A stretch of 64,000 nt of DNA from assembly GCA_965249735.1 (NCBI GenBank), contig CBDFMS010000022.1:1-64000 (forward strand). The letters run 5' to 3'. A program made the translations under genes and the position numbers. Positions 36,208-47,110 of this stretch are shown piece by piece. Each line of letters begins with the position of its first letter. The stretch's first letter is position 1. This stretch comes from JANQSS01 sp965249735 (GTDB lineage: Bacteria; Bacteroidota; Bacteroidia; Chitinophagales; Saprospiraceae). Under the pieces are notes generated by a model. The model had not been told where the DNA came from. It made no database searches and saw nothing but the letters and a program-made list of their open reading frames with translations.

Positions 36208-39200
36208 TTATTGCTCGTCTATAATATATTTTTGTTGTTCCTGAATCGTAAAGGTGCCCTCTTCGGTTTCCTTACTTATTTTTGTTAATTCACCATCTTC
36301 GTCATAACCATAGAGTGATAAATATGAATTCTGATCAATACTCTGCACCGGCCTAAGTAGTTGATCATCCATAATGGAAGTATTAATAGTGCCAGTTAAA
36401 GGCATTGCACATAAGTCATCAAAATATAAGACATTGACAATGCCCTCCGTAGGTTGGGTAAAATGCACTTCAAGACGAAGAGGAGCTACTGAAAAAACCA
36501 CATTGGCCTCCATTTTTTGATAGATACCTGCGAAGTTACTGCCGAAATTTGTCCTCTCAGGTGTCAATTCAAATTGATCAATGGTAACCTCTAAACCTGA
36601 ATTATCGATACCGATGATATCTATTGAAAGATCAATGGAATTAAGATCGTATATCGCCTTATTAATCCCGTTAATTCTTACAAAACTTTTGGCCCAAAGA
36701 CTAAGGTGATATACTTCGTTTGGAGAAGGGTGAAAATTCTCAATATTCAAAAACTGCCCCGATGAATCAACTTGGTAAGAGCTGGTTCCAGAATGATCAA
36801 ATCCTTCAGAGGGTAAAACTCGCCCTGTACCCCTATTTGGCAGTGTTGATATTGCTCCATCGTCAAGAATTACTTTTTTAATCGAGTGATTCGTCCCTGA
36901 AATAAAATCAGAATAAATGCACGATGAATTGTCATAGTCAATTTTGGCGAATTGACCGCAAACACCCAGATTGTTTGTCGTTGAATCGATAGGGAATAAA
37001 AGTACTTGATCTTCGACGAGCGTTTTTAATACATAACTCGCATTATATAAAGTGGATGCAGGCTTATCAATGTACAATTCACCACCCGAATTATCCCACA
37101 CATGATGGGCCCCGAAATATCCAAAAGAGGAAGATTTATTTATTTTTTCAATAACATGTCCAAAATTCAAACTGTATTCACCTCCTTCATCTGATTCAAA
37201 CGTGGATATACCCCCTTCCATATAACCACAGTTTTGTATTTGACCACTAGTAATGCCCGGATTATTTGGTTGGTAATTAGTCAATCGAATAGTTTGCCGA
37301 TTGTCTAATCGATCTATTTTTTCTTTTGGATGTCCCATCAAATAATACTGCGTTACTCCTTCAGATCTAATCCATTTAGATTCGTTTGTCCCATCAAATA
37401 TTCTTGGCTCATTCCAATTGAATTGATGAAATTCTTCTAATGTGCCTCGTTTTGAAATTCCCGATACCGTTCTGGTTGAATTGAACTTTGCATTATCGGC
37501 CAGTCTGAATACGCCTAAATTGCCGCGAAGGAAGTCATTTAATTCAAACGGCATACATTCGGCACTATCCAGGCAATTATTCATATAATGCCAAGCTTCA
37601 TCATACGTATATGCGCTGGCATCCAACACTTCATTTTTGACCACTAGATCGATGTTTCCTGATAGAGTACCATCGCAAGTTTCTAATGACCAAGGCTCGC
37701 TCGAAGTTGTACTAGTCAACACAGGACTCTGCAAGGATGTCATCGACATCGCAGGTGTGTTTAATTGATTTCTGTACCCAGATCGGATGAGATTAAATCG
37801 CAATGTAAAGGAATTTGGATCGGGTAAGGAATTAAAAAATTGACCAGACTCTAGAATGTGAAAATAATGTGTATTATTTATTGTAAACATGTACGTCCAA
37901 CGACTTAGATTACTAGCCGTCGAATTTGTGGTCTTATTTAATTGCACAATGTATTCATCGCCTTGCGCAAAATGCTGACTCATACCAGGCCAAGTGGTTG
38001 TATCTATACCGATATATCCTGTGCAATTATTTTCTAATGCCTGCAGCGAAGATTTATCTGTGTTTAATTGAAATGTTTGCTGTTGATTCTGATAGCTTGG
38101 CCCCATTCGTTTATATGCCTGATAAGCCGGAATTTCATAGCTGTATTGGTCTTTATCATAGATATTATTAACACGTTGCAATAAAGCCTTGCCAGTATAT
38201 GGATCAAAGGCTAAATTTTCAGCTTCACTCTTTGACTGTCCATCAAATGTGACAACCTTCTTTACTATTCCTTTTCGATGAATGACTTTGTTAATCACTC
38301 CTGTTTCAACATCACTTTCATGTGCGCTAGCTCTTAGAGAACCTGTAGGGAAGGCAGCCACGAAAAACGGCGGCACCAAAAATGCATGTCCTTGAACGGC
38401 CCCACCAGTTGTAATTGATTTGTAAGATACTTTTCTAAGGTCTCCAAAGACCTGTCGCGAAACACCTAATTCACCTGTTCGAATATCAGGTTTCGTAGCA
38501 TCGCCATTTAATATGTCTTCATAATTGAGTACGAGATCCACCTGATTATTCAATGTTCTTTTGGAAAATCGATTTACTCCTTCATTATAATCCTCTGGTC
38601 GGTCATTATAAAAATATTCGGTAGATGATACCACATCGGGCAATAGATCACCATTCTTCTTTTGTCCAAAATACTTTATGCTCTTTGGCTTGCCGTGCAT
38701 GTCATTGAGCTCTATGGAATACCCTTGAGTAGCGCGATAAATATCACGTTGAAAGCCTCCAACAAAGGTTTTAATATTGGTGGCTGGGGAAAGTGCTAAT
38801 TCTGAAATAATTGTTTTATCGAACAATACCGGATAATCTTTGGCTGTATAAAATTCATATTGCGTCTCACCGGTCGATGCAATACCGTCAGATGGTATTG
38901 ACGAATCTATTTCGGGTGGTAGGAGTTCTGATTCCCCGGTGAATTTTCGGTAATGAAATTCACTGGCCAGACTTCTCACTTTTACTTCACTATATCCTAC
39001 CTGAGCGCCAGGCATATACTCTTCATTGACAGGATGCATGTCGAGATGAATCATGTCGGTCGTATTTTTTATCCGTTCGAGGTATTGTTGATAGTAGCGA
39101 TGAGCTGATTCTATCCCTCCAATAGAAGGCTCATTGGCAGCTACACCAGTACTAATTATCCGATTAAATTTTTGGCCATTTGACAATGTGATGCTTTCTT

Positions 39201-42200
39201 CCTTTTCGTAGGTATACATATTACCATACGCTGGACTATCTTCGGCATCCCATATATTATCGATGACTACTCGTTCCACTCTAACACCACCGCCGTATTT
39301 TTTCTTGTTTGGTGTGTTCAAACGAATGAATGACTTGGTCGTATCAACTTTACTTCCATATCCTTCATCGATACATATTTTATAGTAATCTTTGAGAAGT
39401 TCTGGAAGACTGTTAACCACACTTTTCATCTTATCAAACAATCCATCATCACCATCTTCGAAAATATCACGTACAGGAGAGATTTTTGACCTTAGGTGCG
39501 TTTTATTAAATTGCCAGGCTGCCACCAACATGGGGTGATATTGCCCCCCTCTAATTTTTTCGGTGACCGGTCGTACACGAACCCATCCTTTGGTGTGAAA
39601 TTGATTTGAAGCATTTACAAGTCCCACATCTGCTCCATATTCAAGCGATTTATCAATATAACACAGCCCTTCAATCGTCTCAAAATATTGTCGATTTGCA
39701 ATCATCTCCGAACTAATTTGGAATATAAGTTGCTTACCGTGTTCGTCTTCAATTAAATGATCAAAATATTGCCCCAGTAAGAACTCTTTTTTTGTTTGCG
39801 ATACCGTGTCTTCTATTGGAATATTGAGGTCAAAATATATCTTAAAATCATCTAGGCTACCGCTTGTGTATTTGGAAACAGGTATTTTATCAGAAGACGT
39901 AGATGTTCCAAATCCACAAATCCTGGTCATCTGTGTTGCCACTTTATTTTGAACATGGGCATAGTGATCACGTCCAACATCTATTTTAATTTCAGATCCT
40001 GAAGGCATTCTTATAGAAGTTAAATGCCAAGACTTTGCATTATCGGCTTGTATGGAATCGAGCACATCTTGTCCTCCATCATGAGCCTGCTCCGTGAATG
40101 GGGCGAATGTATTTAGGCAAGTATTACTCCCAGGATCACGATAAATTCCCCATCGGTCAGCATAGAATTGGTTATAGCTTTTTTGAGAATAACCATCCGA
40201 ATTATAAGTAAAAGTATAAGGGGTTAATGAACCTCTGACACTTTTATACGAATTTATTTCAACTTGATGTAATGTTAATTTTCCACCACTGCTTTCATGA
40301 TTTAATAGTCCTGTGCACAACTCGTTGTTTCCGCCACTTGGATTATTGAATTTAAACTCGATTGTTTTAATCAGGTATTTGTTGTTTTCATTGGATGAAT
40401 TACTATTGCCATATCGGTACAATTCTATTTTATCCAACTTGTAGGAATAGGCTCCATATTCTGTTGTATCTGGTAAAGAGCAGGAAGCCCCTCGTGCATC
40501 TTCACGTTGTGAATAATAGAATTGCGCATAATGCGTGGCCGTATAAATCCTATATGGGTAATATTGCTCTCTTTCACCATAAGTAAAGAATGCTTTGTTA
40601 TCATCATCCAGTGTATTTAATCCTCCATTGAAATAGGCGCCATTGTACGGGTTACGCCACTGGTAAGGATCGCCTTCATCATTCGTTCTGACGTATTCAA
40701 ATCGTACCCAATGTCCATAGTCATTGCTATTTGGCTGACCATCCGATGGATCATAATCTATGTAATCATGACTAACCATAGAAGTCAATAAATGGGAATG
40801 AGCATAGTCCGGCATTTGTCGGATGTCTAAATAGTCTTCATTTCCTTGTTGGCCGGTTTCGTGATCAATTGATCTTTCACCGCATGCACTATTAATGTTA
40901 TTGATATAATCATGGACAATTTTATTGCACGAATTTACTTCGTCGCCAACGCCCTTGTAACTAAATGTGGCTTCTTGTTGAAATGTATTTAATACAGGCA
41001 GACCATAATGCCATCGCATACCTTGCTCATCTGTCATCATAAATGCCCCGATCTGATCATTTTGCTTTCGTTGATATGTCGTCTTGGATAAATTTGGTTG
41101 TATCGTCGTACTATTATTCGAAGACTCATAGATGTTTAGATTCAATTCAGGAATAATGACCTTTTGTCCTACAGAGTCGGTATAACTGATTTCACTATTT
41201 AATATAGGTCGAATATGCCGACCTCTTGGTTCTCGGCTATTTAAAAGCTGATTTGATATTGATAGTGTGCCGCCTGATTTTTTACGAAGAGTTGGTGTGA
41301 TTCGACTTCCCAAGCCAAACTTTAAAGGTTCATCCAACCCCCAATTTCTATAATCACGATGAATGGGATTAGAAGCTGAGTTTTCCAAAATGTGCCCACA
41401 ACCACCGTACAGAAAATCAAAATAATAAGGTTCATCGTTTCCTGTCTCCTGCTTTGTCTTAAATCGCAAATCAGTGTTATCGTAAGCAGGAACATTTCTA
41501 AAATTATTAGCCTCCGTAATAAGATTAACCGTTAAATCGGCTCCTACTCTGACGAGATTTCCAAAAGCAACTTCGGCCCCGACTGATCCACCTCCACTAG
41601 GTGTAAAAAATGATTGATCGCCAAAGAGGCCAATGTCATTTCTGAACAACTTAAATGTTCCATTCATTCCATGTCCGCTCACGGTATAATAATCCTCACC
41701 AGAAATCGGGGCCGGTAGATTAATATTCCCGCTGAAGAGCGCTTTATCTTGTGTTCTGGAAAAATCCAGAATTGCTCGATCTTCATTTTGCCCTTCACCC
41801 AAATACATGCTTCCATACATGGGACTTTGTCGCCAAATATTTTTGTATCTCAGCTTTTCTTGATGAAATGATCCACCCGCACCAACAAAAGGCTCAATAG
41901 TATAAACTTCTGCTCCTCCTTTAAATTTCAATGACAAACTCGTGCTTGTTCTTTCTGTAGACAATCCTGGGAAAAAGGTGGTCGGGTTTGGTAGAATTTC
42001 TGTTCCATTCACAGAAACATTATAAGTTTTGGTGCCCGTCAACGTGTTAAACCCCAATGAAAGACCAGCTTGGGCCACGGGTAGCCGACTATCTGCTAGT
42101 TGTATTCCGAGTGAATAGTCAATGCCATCAAACGAACTAAATGCTGTATTAAAATTTGGAGAAATCATTGCGTTGCCTGCACCAAATGAAAGTTGCGCTC

Positions 42201-42726
42201 CAAATCCAAAAATAGCCCCCGGCCCTTTGTAGCTGTTGTACATGGCAGAAACGTCAGCATTCAAAGCAAGACTGGCACTAATTGTACCATCTAGAGGTGC
42301 TAATTCGCCTCCAATAGTACCGGTCACCTTTACCGTTGTATTATTTTTTCTATCTCGTATGTGAGATAATTTTTCGCCATTGAAGTCATCGGGTACGCCC
42401 TTTAAGTTGCGTTGGATAGAACCTATACCAATATTCCATCCTAAACCAACCATAGAAGCTTCTTGCTCCATGTTCGTCACTGATTGGTAAAAGAGATTTA
42501 ATGGATATCCTCCTCTTGGACCTGGCACTTCCATCAGTGGTAAGTTGTACGAAAAGTCCCCCGTGAATAAATCCACCATCTCAGTTTTACCGATGGATTC
42601 AAAAGATGAAAACTCCGGCTGACCGGCACCGCTAGTTAAAGCAAATGAAATGGTAGGAATAAAACATTGTATTAAGAGGCAAAAGCCAGCATAGAGCGAT
42701 AATATTTTATAACATCTTTTTCTCAT
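36208..42726 (-). CDS. Giant RHS-operon protein, 2172 residues
   Basis: Signal peptide (AGFCLLIQCFIPTISFALT), then GAGQPEFSSFESIGKTEMVD and LFTGDFSYNLPLMEVPGPRG with LNLFYQSVTNMEQEASMVGL just after (about 35-110): the N-terminus I know from large Bacteroidota proteins that precede RHS genes and resemble the front part of SpvB/TcB-like shells. The middle is glycine-rich beta structure; LGWNIGIGSIQRNLKG and PDDFNGE recur in the family. No RHS core or toxin tip at the C-terminus, which ends in YLSLYGYDEDGELTKISKET. It may form part of the shell with the 2496-residue protein, or act as a carrier; this is inference. The upstream lipoprotein gene is three bases away. Confidence 0.85.
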   Translation of the reverse strand: MRKRCYKILSLYAGFCLLIQCFIPTISFALTSGAGQPEFSSFESIGKTEMVDLFTGDFSYNLPLMEVPGPRGGYPLNLFYQSVTNMEQEASMVGLGWNIGIGSIQRNLKGVPDDFNGEKLSHIRDRKNNTTVKVTGTIGGELAPLDGTISASLALNADVSAMYNSYKGPGAIFGFGAQLSFGAGNAMISPNFNTAFSSFDGIDYSLGIQLADSRLPVAQAGLSLGFNTLTGTKTYNVSVNGTEILPNPTTFFPGLSTERTSTSLSLKFKGGAEVYTIEPFVGAGGSFHQEKLRYKNIWRQSPMYGSMYLGEGQNEDRAILDFSRTQDKALFSGNINLPAPISGEDYYTVSGHGMNGTFKLFRNDIGLFGDQSFFTPSGGGSVGAEVAFGNLVRVGADLTVNLITEANNFRNVPAYDNTDLRFKTKQETGNDEPYYFDFLYGGCGHILENSASNPIHRDYRNWGLDEPLKFGLGSRITPTLRKKSGGTLSISNQLLNSREPRGRHIRPILNSEISYTDSVGQKVIIPELNLNIYESSNNSTTIQPNLSKTTYQRKQNDQIGAFMMTDEQGMRWHYGLPVLNTFQQEATFSYKGVGDEVNSCNKIVHDYINNINSACGERSIDHETGQQGNEDYLDIRQMPDYAHSHLLTSMVSHDYIDYDPSDGQPNSNDYGHWVRFEYVRTNDEGDPYQWRNPYNGAYFNGGLNTLDDDNKAFFTYGEREQYYPYRIYTATHYAQFYYSQREDARGASCSLPDTTEYGAYSYKLDKIELYRYGNSNSSNENNKYLIKTIEFKFNNPSGGNNELCTGLLNHESSGGKLTLHQVEINSYKSVRGSLTPYTFTYNSDGYSQKSYNQFYADRWGIYRDPGSNTCLNTFAPFTEQAHDGGQDVLDSIQADNAKSWHLTSIRMPSGSEIKIDVGRDHYAHVQNKVATQMTRICGFGTSTSSDKIPVSKYTSGSLDDFKIYFDLNIPIEDTVSQTKKEFLLGQYFDHLIEDEHGKQLIFQISSEMIANRQYFETIEGLCYIDKSLEYGADVGLVNASNQFHTKGWVRVRPVTEKIRGGQYHPMLVAAWQFNKTHLRSKISPVRDIFEDGDDGLFDKMKSVVNSLPELLKDYYKICIDEGYGSKVDTTKSFIRLNTPNKKKYGGGVRVERVVIDNIWDAEDSPAYGNMYTYEKEESITLSNGQKFNRIISTGVAANEPSIGGIESAHRYYQQYLERIKNTTDMIHLDMHPVNEEYMPGAQVGYSEVKVRSLASEFHYRKFTGESELLPPEIDSSIPSDGIASTGETQYEFYTAKDYPVLFDKTIISELALSPATNIKTFVGGFQRDIYRATQGYSIELNDMHGKPKSIKYFGQKKNGDLLPDVVSSTEYFYNDRPEDYNEGVNRFSKRTLNNQVDLVLNYEDILNGDATKPDIRTGELGVSRQVFGDLRKVSYKSITTGGAVQGHAFLVPPFFVAAFPTGSLRASAHESDVETGVINKVIHRKGIVKKVVTFDGQSKSEAENLAFDPYTGKALLQRVNNIYDKDQYSYEIPAYQAYKRMGPSYQNQQQTFQLNTDKSSLQALENNCTGYIGIDTTTWPGMSQHFAQGDEYIVQLNKTTNSTASNLSRWTYMFTINNTHYFHILESGQFFNSLPDPNSFTLRFNLIRSGYRNQLNTPAMSMTSLQSPVLTSTTSSEPWSLETCDGTLSGNIDLVVKNEVLDASAYTYDEAWHYMNNCLDSAECMPFELNDFLRGNLGVFRLADNAKFNSTRTVSGISKRGTLEEFHQFNWNEPRIFDGTNESKWIRSEGVTQYYLMGHPKEKIDRLDNRQTIRLTNYQPNNPGITSGQIQNCGYMEGGISTFESDEGGEYSLNFGHVIEKINKSSSFGYFGAHHVWDNSGGELYIDKPASTLYNASYVLKTLVEDQVLLFPIDSTTNNLGVCGQFAKIDYDNSSCIYSDFISGTNHSIKKVILDDGAISTLPNRGTGRVLPSEGFDHSGTSSYQVDSSGQFLNIENFHPSPNEVYHLSLWAKSFVRINGINKAIYDLNSIDLSIDIIGIDNSGLEVTIDQFELTPERTNFGSNFAGIYQKMEANVVFSVAPLRLEVHFTQPTEGIVNVLYFDDLCAMPLTGTINTSIMDDQLLRPVQSIDQNSYLSLYGYDEDGELTKISKETEEGTFTIQEQQKYIIDEQ

Positions 42727-42729
42727 GCT

Positions 42730-43287
42730 CTACCAGTTAATTCGTGGTTCAAAAAGTTGTTCGGTATTGAATTCGGCCAAATACGATCGGCCTTCAATGG
42801 AATAAATCATAGTCGCACTATTTATTTTCTGATCAGGTTTTTCAAAACCAAGAATAAACCGATCTTCTTTCAATCCGTAATATCGTTCTGGTTGGAAAAG
42901 AACAGGTTCAAGCGTATCTTGATTAATTACGAGGCGTACATTTTCTTCAATGACTTTTTCTCTTCGGTAGTGTGACATTTCGTCCAAAACTGCTGGTCTT
43001 TTTTCACTAGCGTCCCTATGGGGCACAAGTTCGAAGTACAGCAAGTTGTCAAATTTTGATTTTGTTGAGCTAAAACTCGAATGGCTCCAAGATTGCGTTG
43101 AGGTAGAATTTAGAACCATGAATGTTGCCGATTTATAAACTACGAATCCTGAGTTGTCATCAAATGATACAAGGCCGGGATAAGAACTTGATTGCACATA
43201 TTTCATGTATTCTGTGGGAGTCATGGAGTCAGATTGACAGCTCCAATAAAAACATGATATTATGGTGATAGTGCTCAAATATTTCAT
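42730..43287 (-). CDS. Lipoprotein, first part of the RHS operon
   Basis: 185 residues; signal sequence with lipobox CFYWSC, then QSDSMTPTEYMKYVQSSS. Beta-rich mature region (GFVVYKSATFMVLNS, LLYFELVPHRDAS, RLVINQDTLEPVLFQPE). No known domain. It overlaps the preceding gene by four bases and ends three bases before the 2172-residue gene, so it belongs to the same transcript. A surface lipoprotein that anchors or folds the giant proteins is plausible. Confidence 0.72.
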   Translation of the reverse strand: MKYLSTITIISCFYWSCQSDSMTPTEYMKYVQSSSYPGLVSFDDNSGFVVYKSATFMVLNSTSTQSWSHSSFSSTKSKFDNLLYFELVPHRDASEKRPAVLDEMSHYRREKVIEENVRLVINQDTLEPVLFQPERYYGLKEDRFILGFEKPDQKINSATMIYSIEGRSYLAEFNTEQLFEPRINW

Positions 43288-44186
43288 GGAGTTTTAATTA
43301 TAGGCAGATAGTACGTCTGGTTTTTGTTCACTCCTGAGATAGTGGACACATAGGCTGTGTTTGTCGATAAGGTGGTCGCATCAATGATGTGTTTGTTCAC
43401 ACCATAAACATTATTTAATTGAATATTTAATATCGTATTGAACGGGGTCTTCGCCTCTTTTACGACTATGTTGACTTTGTCATTCTTGTAAAAAATGTCC
43501 GTACTAGAAATTGCATATTTCTCGATGTAATAGATTCCAAATTCATTTCCTGAAAACGAAATCGATTGACTGGATGATTTTCTTTTAGGAACAAAATATG
43601 TGATGTCTTCACTTTTTTCACAGCTAACATCAATTCTGTAGTGCAGAAATAATGAATCGCCTGTTGCATAATAAGAACTTACAACCGCACGCACAGAGTC
43701 AACAAAGTCAGAGGTCTCTGATACAATTAATATATTATCTACAAAATAGGAAATTTTGCCAGCGCATTGCGTGACTTTGTAAATACGATCTTCATTGTGA
43801 TCGAAAGAGAATAATTGTTCACTGTTGAAAAGCAGTTGAGCTTGGTGATTCACTATTCTGAAACCAGCTGAAGGGTCAGCTCCATCCTCGCCAAGTGCAA
43901 GCCGAATATCCAAACTATCTCTGTCTTCTATTTGAAACTCCAGAACGTATAGATCGGTAGGTGCGGCTTGTTGAAGAATAATCCAATCATCGGTCGAGCT
44001 GTCAGTTTGAATGCACGCACGACTTAAAAAACTAGACTGCATTGTATCTAAAGTAGATGAACCGACGATACCCAGTTCGCGATTACTATTATTGTTAGTC
44101 AATTCGATATGAGCGAACTGATCAAACTGGGCTAATGCCGAGGTAGAAAAAAACAGGAGAATAATATTGAAACAAAATCGGGTCAT
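43284..44186 (-). CDS. Secreted hypothetical protein heading the RHS operon
   Basis: 300 residues, signal peptide (NIILLFFSTSALAQ). The mature part has concanavalin-like strands: LYVLEFQIEDRDSLDIRLAL, GFRIVNHQAQLLF, ITYFVPKRKSS. No sorting domain at the C-terminus, which ends NKNQTYYLPIIKTP. It is the first gene of a five-gene run (43284-44186 down to 27534) with overlaps or tiny gaps throughout. The promoter should lie in the 89 bases shared with the divergent 906-residue-frame gene. Confidence 0.7.
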   Translation of the reverse strand: MTRFCFNIILLFFSTSALAQFDQFAHIELTNNNSNRELGIVGSSTLDTMQSSFLSRACIQTDSSTDDWIILQQAAPTDLYVLEFQIEDRDSLDIRLALGEDGADPSAGFRIVNHQAQLLFNSEQLFSFDHNEDRIYKVTQCAGKISYFVDNILIVSETSDFVDSVRAVVSSYYATGDSLFLHYRIDVSCEKSEDITYFVPKRKSSSQSISFSGNEFGIYYIEKYAISSTDIFYKNDKVNIVVKEAKTPFNTILNIQLNNVYGVNKHIIDATTLSTNTAYVSTISGVNKNQTYYLPIIKTP

Positions 44187-44275
44187 GTCATATTGTTCTT
44201 GTTCTATGCCAAATTACGACAATATTCCAAATATAATAATATCTTTTGTTTGATTTAAATTATTATATTAGCCGA

Positions 44276-46966
44276 ATGAGACTCCGAGCAATACTATGTA
44301 TAACAATATTAACTTATGTGAGCATAAATATTCACGCTCAATCTTCTTGTTCTCCAATTCATATCTCGATAAATTCTCAAGAAACAGCTGTATTCCCAAC
44401 TTCCAATTTATTTGGTGAGAATAAGAATTATGAGAGTTTTTTTAAATTCAATATCAATGCCGTATTAAGTGATTGTAATTTGACATTGAATTTTTTACAC
44501 ATGCCCGAAAATTTGAATTTGTCTGTTTATCATGCAAAGGACGTATCGTGTTCTTCAATAGGTGATGCCATTTTTGAGAAAAAGATCAACGGCCAATCGA
44601 CCAATTTGAAATTATCTGGCTTGATTCAGTCAGGTGCATTCGTGATCGGCTTATCGAGTAATAAGGAGATACCAAACTATTTTGCTGTAATTCGCAATGT
44701 GGCCAGTGAGGGCTGTGATCAAAACTTCAATAGAACAAATTCAATTCACAACCCGCTGCCTATAAAAGTTAATGGAATCGAGTCCATTTATTCACAATCT
44801 GGATGTAATGCGAAGTGTCGAAGATTGTCGACCAACATTATCGGAGAACGAGTTCCGACGAACCCTAAAATGAGGTGGTATGAGCTAGACTGTGATAACC
44901 TGGCTTTTTTTGATGTAGAAGTTGTATCCACGACAAAAGAAATTGAGCCATTCATCTGGATTGTGAATGCATCTGATAAGACTTACCACAAAATTGCTAC
45001 ATATAACGCAGCTAGCAAGACCTTGACTGCCAAGTATCTGCCCACTTTCTACACCGATAAACTATTGATAGGAGTGGGAGGAAAGAATAACCAAATCTTG
45101 GAATACGATATCAATATAAAAGGCTACAGTAAAAACTTGGATTGCATCGATTTTCTCGAAGAGGAGTCGGGGGATTCTATTGTGGTAGTATCGACATCCA
45201 AAGGGTCGCCATTCGAAGGGCCGTTTCTCGAAGGAGAAGATGTTACCTTTTGCTATCAGGTAAGCAATTGGTTTCCAGTTCACCATAATTGGCTTCAATC
45301 GGTCATTCCGACATTTGAGGATGGTTGGGACAGAATTAGTTTTGATTCACTCCATATTCATAAACCAATTCTAAGCACTTTATCAGATACTGCATCGCTG
45401 ATTGGAAATTGGAACTGGATCGAAACTGGCCTAAACGACAGAGGAGAAGGTCAACCCACCTCAAAATTCAAAGGTCCAGGTTGGTATTTTGATTCAAATA
45501 TCCATCGAACCAGAGCGGGTCATCAGTATAGTTGGGGGCGAAAAAACACAGCATATAAAAATGACGTTCCTCTATATCAGTTTTGCTTCACATTGCGAAC
45601 TGTTGACTCATTCGACTGCCACAGGCCCCCTAATGTCGATGTGACTATTGCGACTCATTCTGATGTATTTACTGGACGGTTTCGAGCACCCGCCTGTACT
45701 TCTGAGCCTGAACAGTTTTCTTCATTCGTGCGATGTTGTGATACCATAAAAGATATTAGTGCAAGTGACTCAATACTCTGCGAAGGAGAAAAAGCGAGTC
45801 TTTCTTTGGTTTCGGATGCATCAGAATTAATTATAACATGGCATCTTGGAGAACCACGTCTAGGAGAGATTTTAGGGCAAGGAAATAATGTCGATTTTCT
45901 TGCACCAACAATTGATGATGAACAAAAACAATTTTTAATTTATGCAACAGGAGTTGACGTCTATGGTCAATGCCACGACACGACATTCGTTTCAATATGG
46001 GTCAAGCGAAAACCAAATTTTGAAATCGAAGAACAGGTATCTGTTTGTCTCGGAGATTTTATTCACGTATTCCCAACATTTGAAAGTGGCTCGAAAAATC
46101 TAAACGAATTCACGGTAGAATGGAAATCGATAGGACAAGACAATAACCAAAGCAGTTTATCCCAAGTCGATATATCATTACAAGGTAATGTAGAAGAATC
46201 CGAAATATTTAGAATTTCCGTAATTGACGAAGAAGGTTGTACCGATGAAAAACCTGTCGAAATAATCTCAAATGATTATTATATACCGCATATTGATTCT
46301 GTATATCACGTTTGTCGAAACGACGACGCTAAAGTTGTACTAGAAATTGAAGAAGAAGTGACTCTTGAGTACAGACCAATTATGTCAGAAAATGATTATT
46401 GGTCTATTTGGAATAATGATGGACAAAATTTATCAAAGGGTTCTTATAAGCTAAAAAGCACGACACCGCATGGTTGTGAATTATCTACTGAATTCAGAGT
46501 CGAAGATGGTAGTACACGTGACTCTCTATTTATTGTCTACTGTTCAGATCGGAATGATTTAAATTCCAATTCTCGTTCTGATGAAGAAGAAATACGTTAC
46601 TATTTCAAACCGGCGGATTGTCCTCAGGGCGATACGGTGACTTCATACAAGTTTAACGAGCCATGTGATGATTTATCACCGTCTTTGACGGAGGCTACGT
46701 TGATTGATACAAAAGTACTTGGTGATTACCTTACGGTATATCCTAATCCTGTTTCGGGTGGTAGGATGACTGTTAATATCGAAGATGATTCAGGAATTGA
46801 TCGAATATGTATTTTGAATTTGTCAGGTCGATTGGTTGAATGCTATGAAACGGACAGTAAGGAAGATATGCAAATTAACGTTGGGAGTTTACCGGTTGGA
46901 CAATATTTTTTGATTGGGATGGTCGGGGGTCAAGTGATTTCTGTTGTTGGTTTTTATAAAGTTTAG
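44276..46966 (+). CDS. Large T9SS-secreted protein
   Basis: About 896 residues from the ATG at 44276 (MRLRAILCITI); a TTG 30 bases earlier is less likely. The signal peptide ends near HAQ. The mature region is cysteine-containing and beta-rich with no named enzyme domain (FLHMPENLNLSVYHAKDVSC, FTLRTVDSFDCHRP, SDSILCEGEKASLSLVSDAS - a PKD/Ig-like block). The tail LTVYPNPVSGGRMTVNIEDD then GSLPVGQYFLIG is a type A T9SS sorting domain, so the protein is exported across the outer membrane by the type IX system. It is divergent from the RHS operon and converges on the methyltransferase operon. Confidence 0.85.
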   Translation: MRLRAILCITILTYVSINIHAQSSCSPIHISINSQETAVFPTSNLFGENKNYESFFKFNINAVLSDCNLTLNFLHMPENLNLSVYHAKDVSCSSIGDAIFEKKINGQSTNLKLSGLIQSGAFVIGLSSNKEIPNYFAVIRNVASEGCDQNFNRTNSIHNPLPIKVNGIESIYSQSGCNAKCRRLSTNIIGERVPTNPKMRWYELDCDNLAFFDVEVVSTTKEIEPFIWIVNASDKTYHKIATYNAASKTLTAKYLPTFYTDKLLIGVGGKNNQILEYDINIKGYSKNLDCIDFLEEESGDSIVVVSTSKGSPFEGPFLEGEDVTFCYQVSNWFPVHHNWLQSVIPTFEDGWDRISFDSLHIHKPILSTLSDTASLIGNWNWIETGLNDRGEGQPTSKFKGPGWYFDSNIHRTRAGHQYSWGRKNTAYKNDVPLYQFCFTLRTVDSFDCHRPPNVDVTIATHSDVFTGRFRAPACTSEPEQFSSFVRCCDTIKDISASDSILCEGEKASLSLVSDASELIITWHLGEPRLGEILGQGNNVDFLAPTIDDEQKQFLIYATGVDVYGQCHDTTFVSIWVKRKPNFEIEEQVSVCLGDFIHVFPTFESGSKNLNEFTVEWKSIGQDNNQSSLSQVDISLQGNVEESEIFRISVIDEEGCTDEKPVEIISNDYYIPHIDSVYHVCRNDDAKVVLEIEEEVTLEYRPIMSENDYWSIWNNDGQNLSKGSYKLKSTTPHGCELSTEFRVEDGSTRDSLFIVYCSDRNDLNSNSRSDEEEIRYYFKPADCPQGDTVTSYKFNEPCDDLSPSLTEATLIDTKVLGDYLTVYPNPVSGGRMTVNIEDDSGIDRICILNLSGRLVECYETDSKEDMQINVGSLPVGQYFLIGMVGGQVISVVGFYKV

Positions 46967-47110
46967 GGGTTGCAGTTTGAATATTTCAGCTAACCCTTGT
47001 TGCATAATAATTTCATTGAATTGGCATTTAGTTAATACGTCATTTGGGAGACCATCTGATCAGCGAGTTACTCTTACCTGTTAAGTTCTTCAATAAAATA
47101 TCGCAATGTT

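Noticed and set aside
37926..40607. Small frames within the 2172-residue gene
   Set aside because: Shadow frames with no start context or domain.
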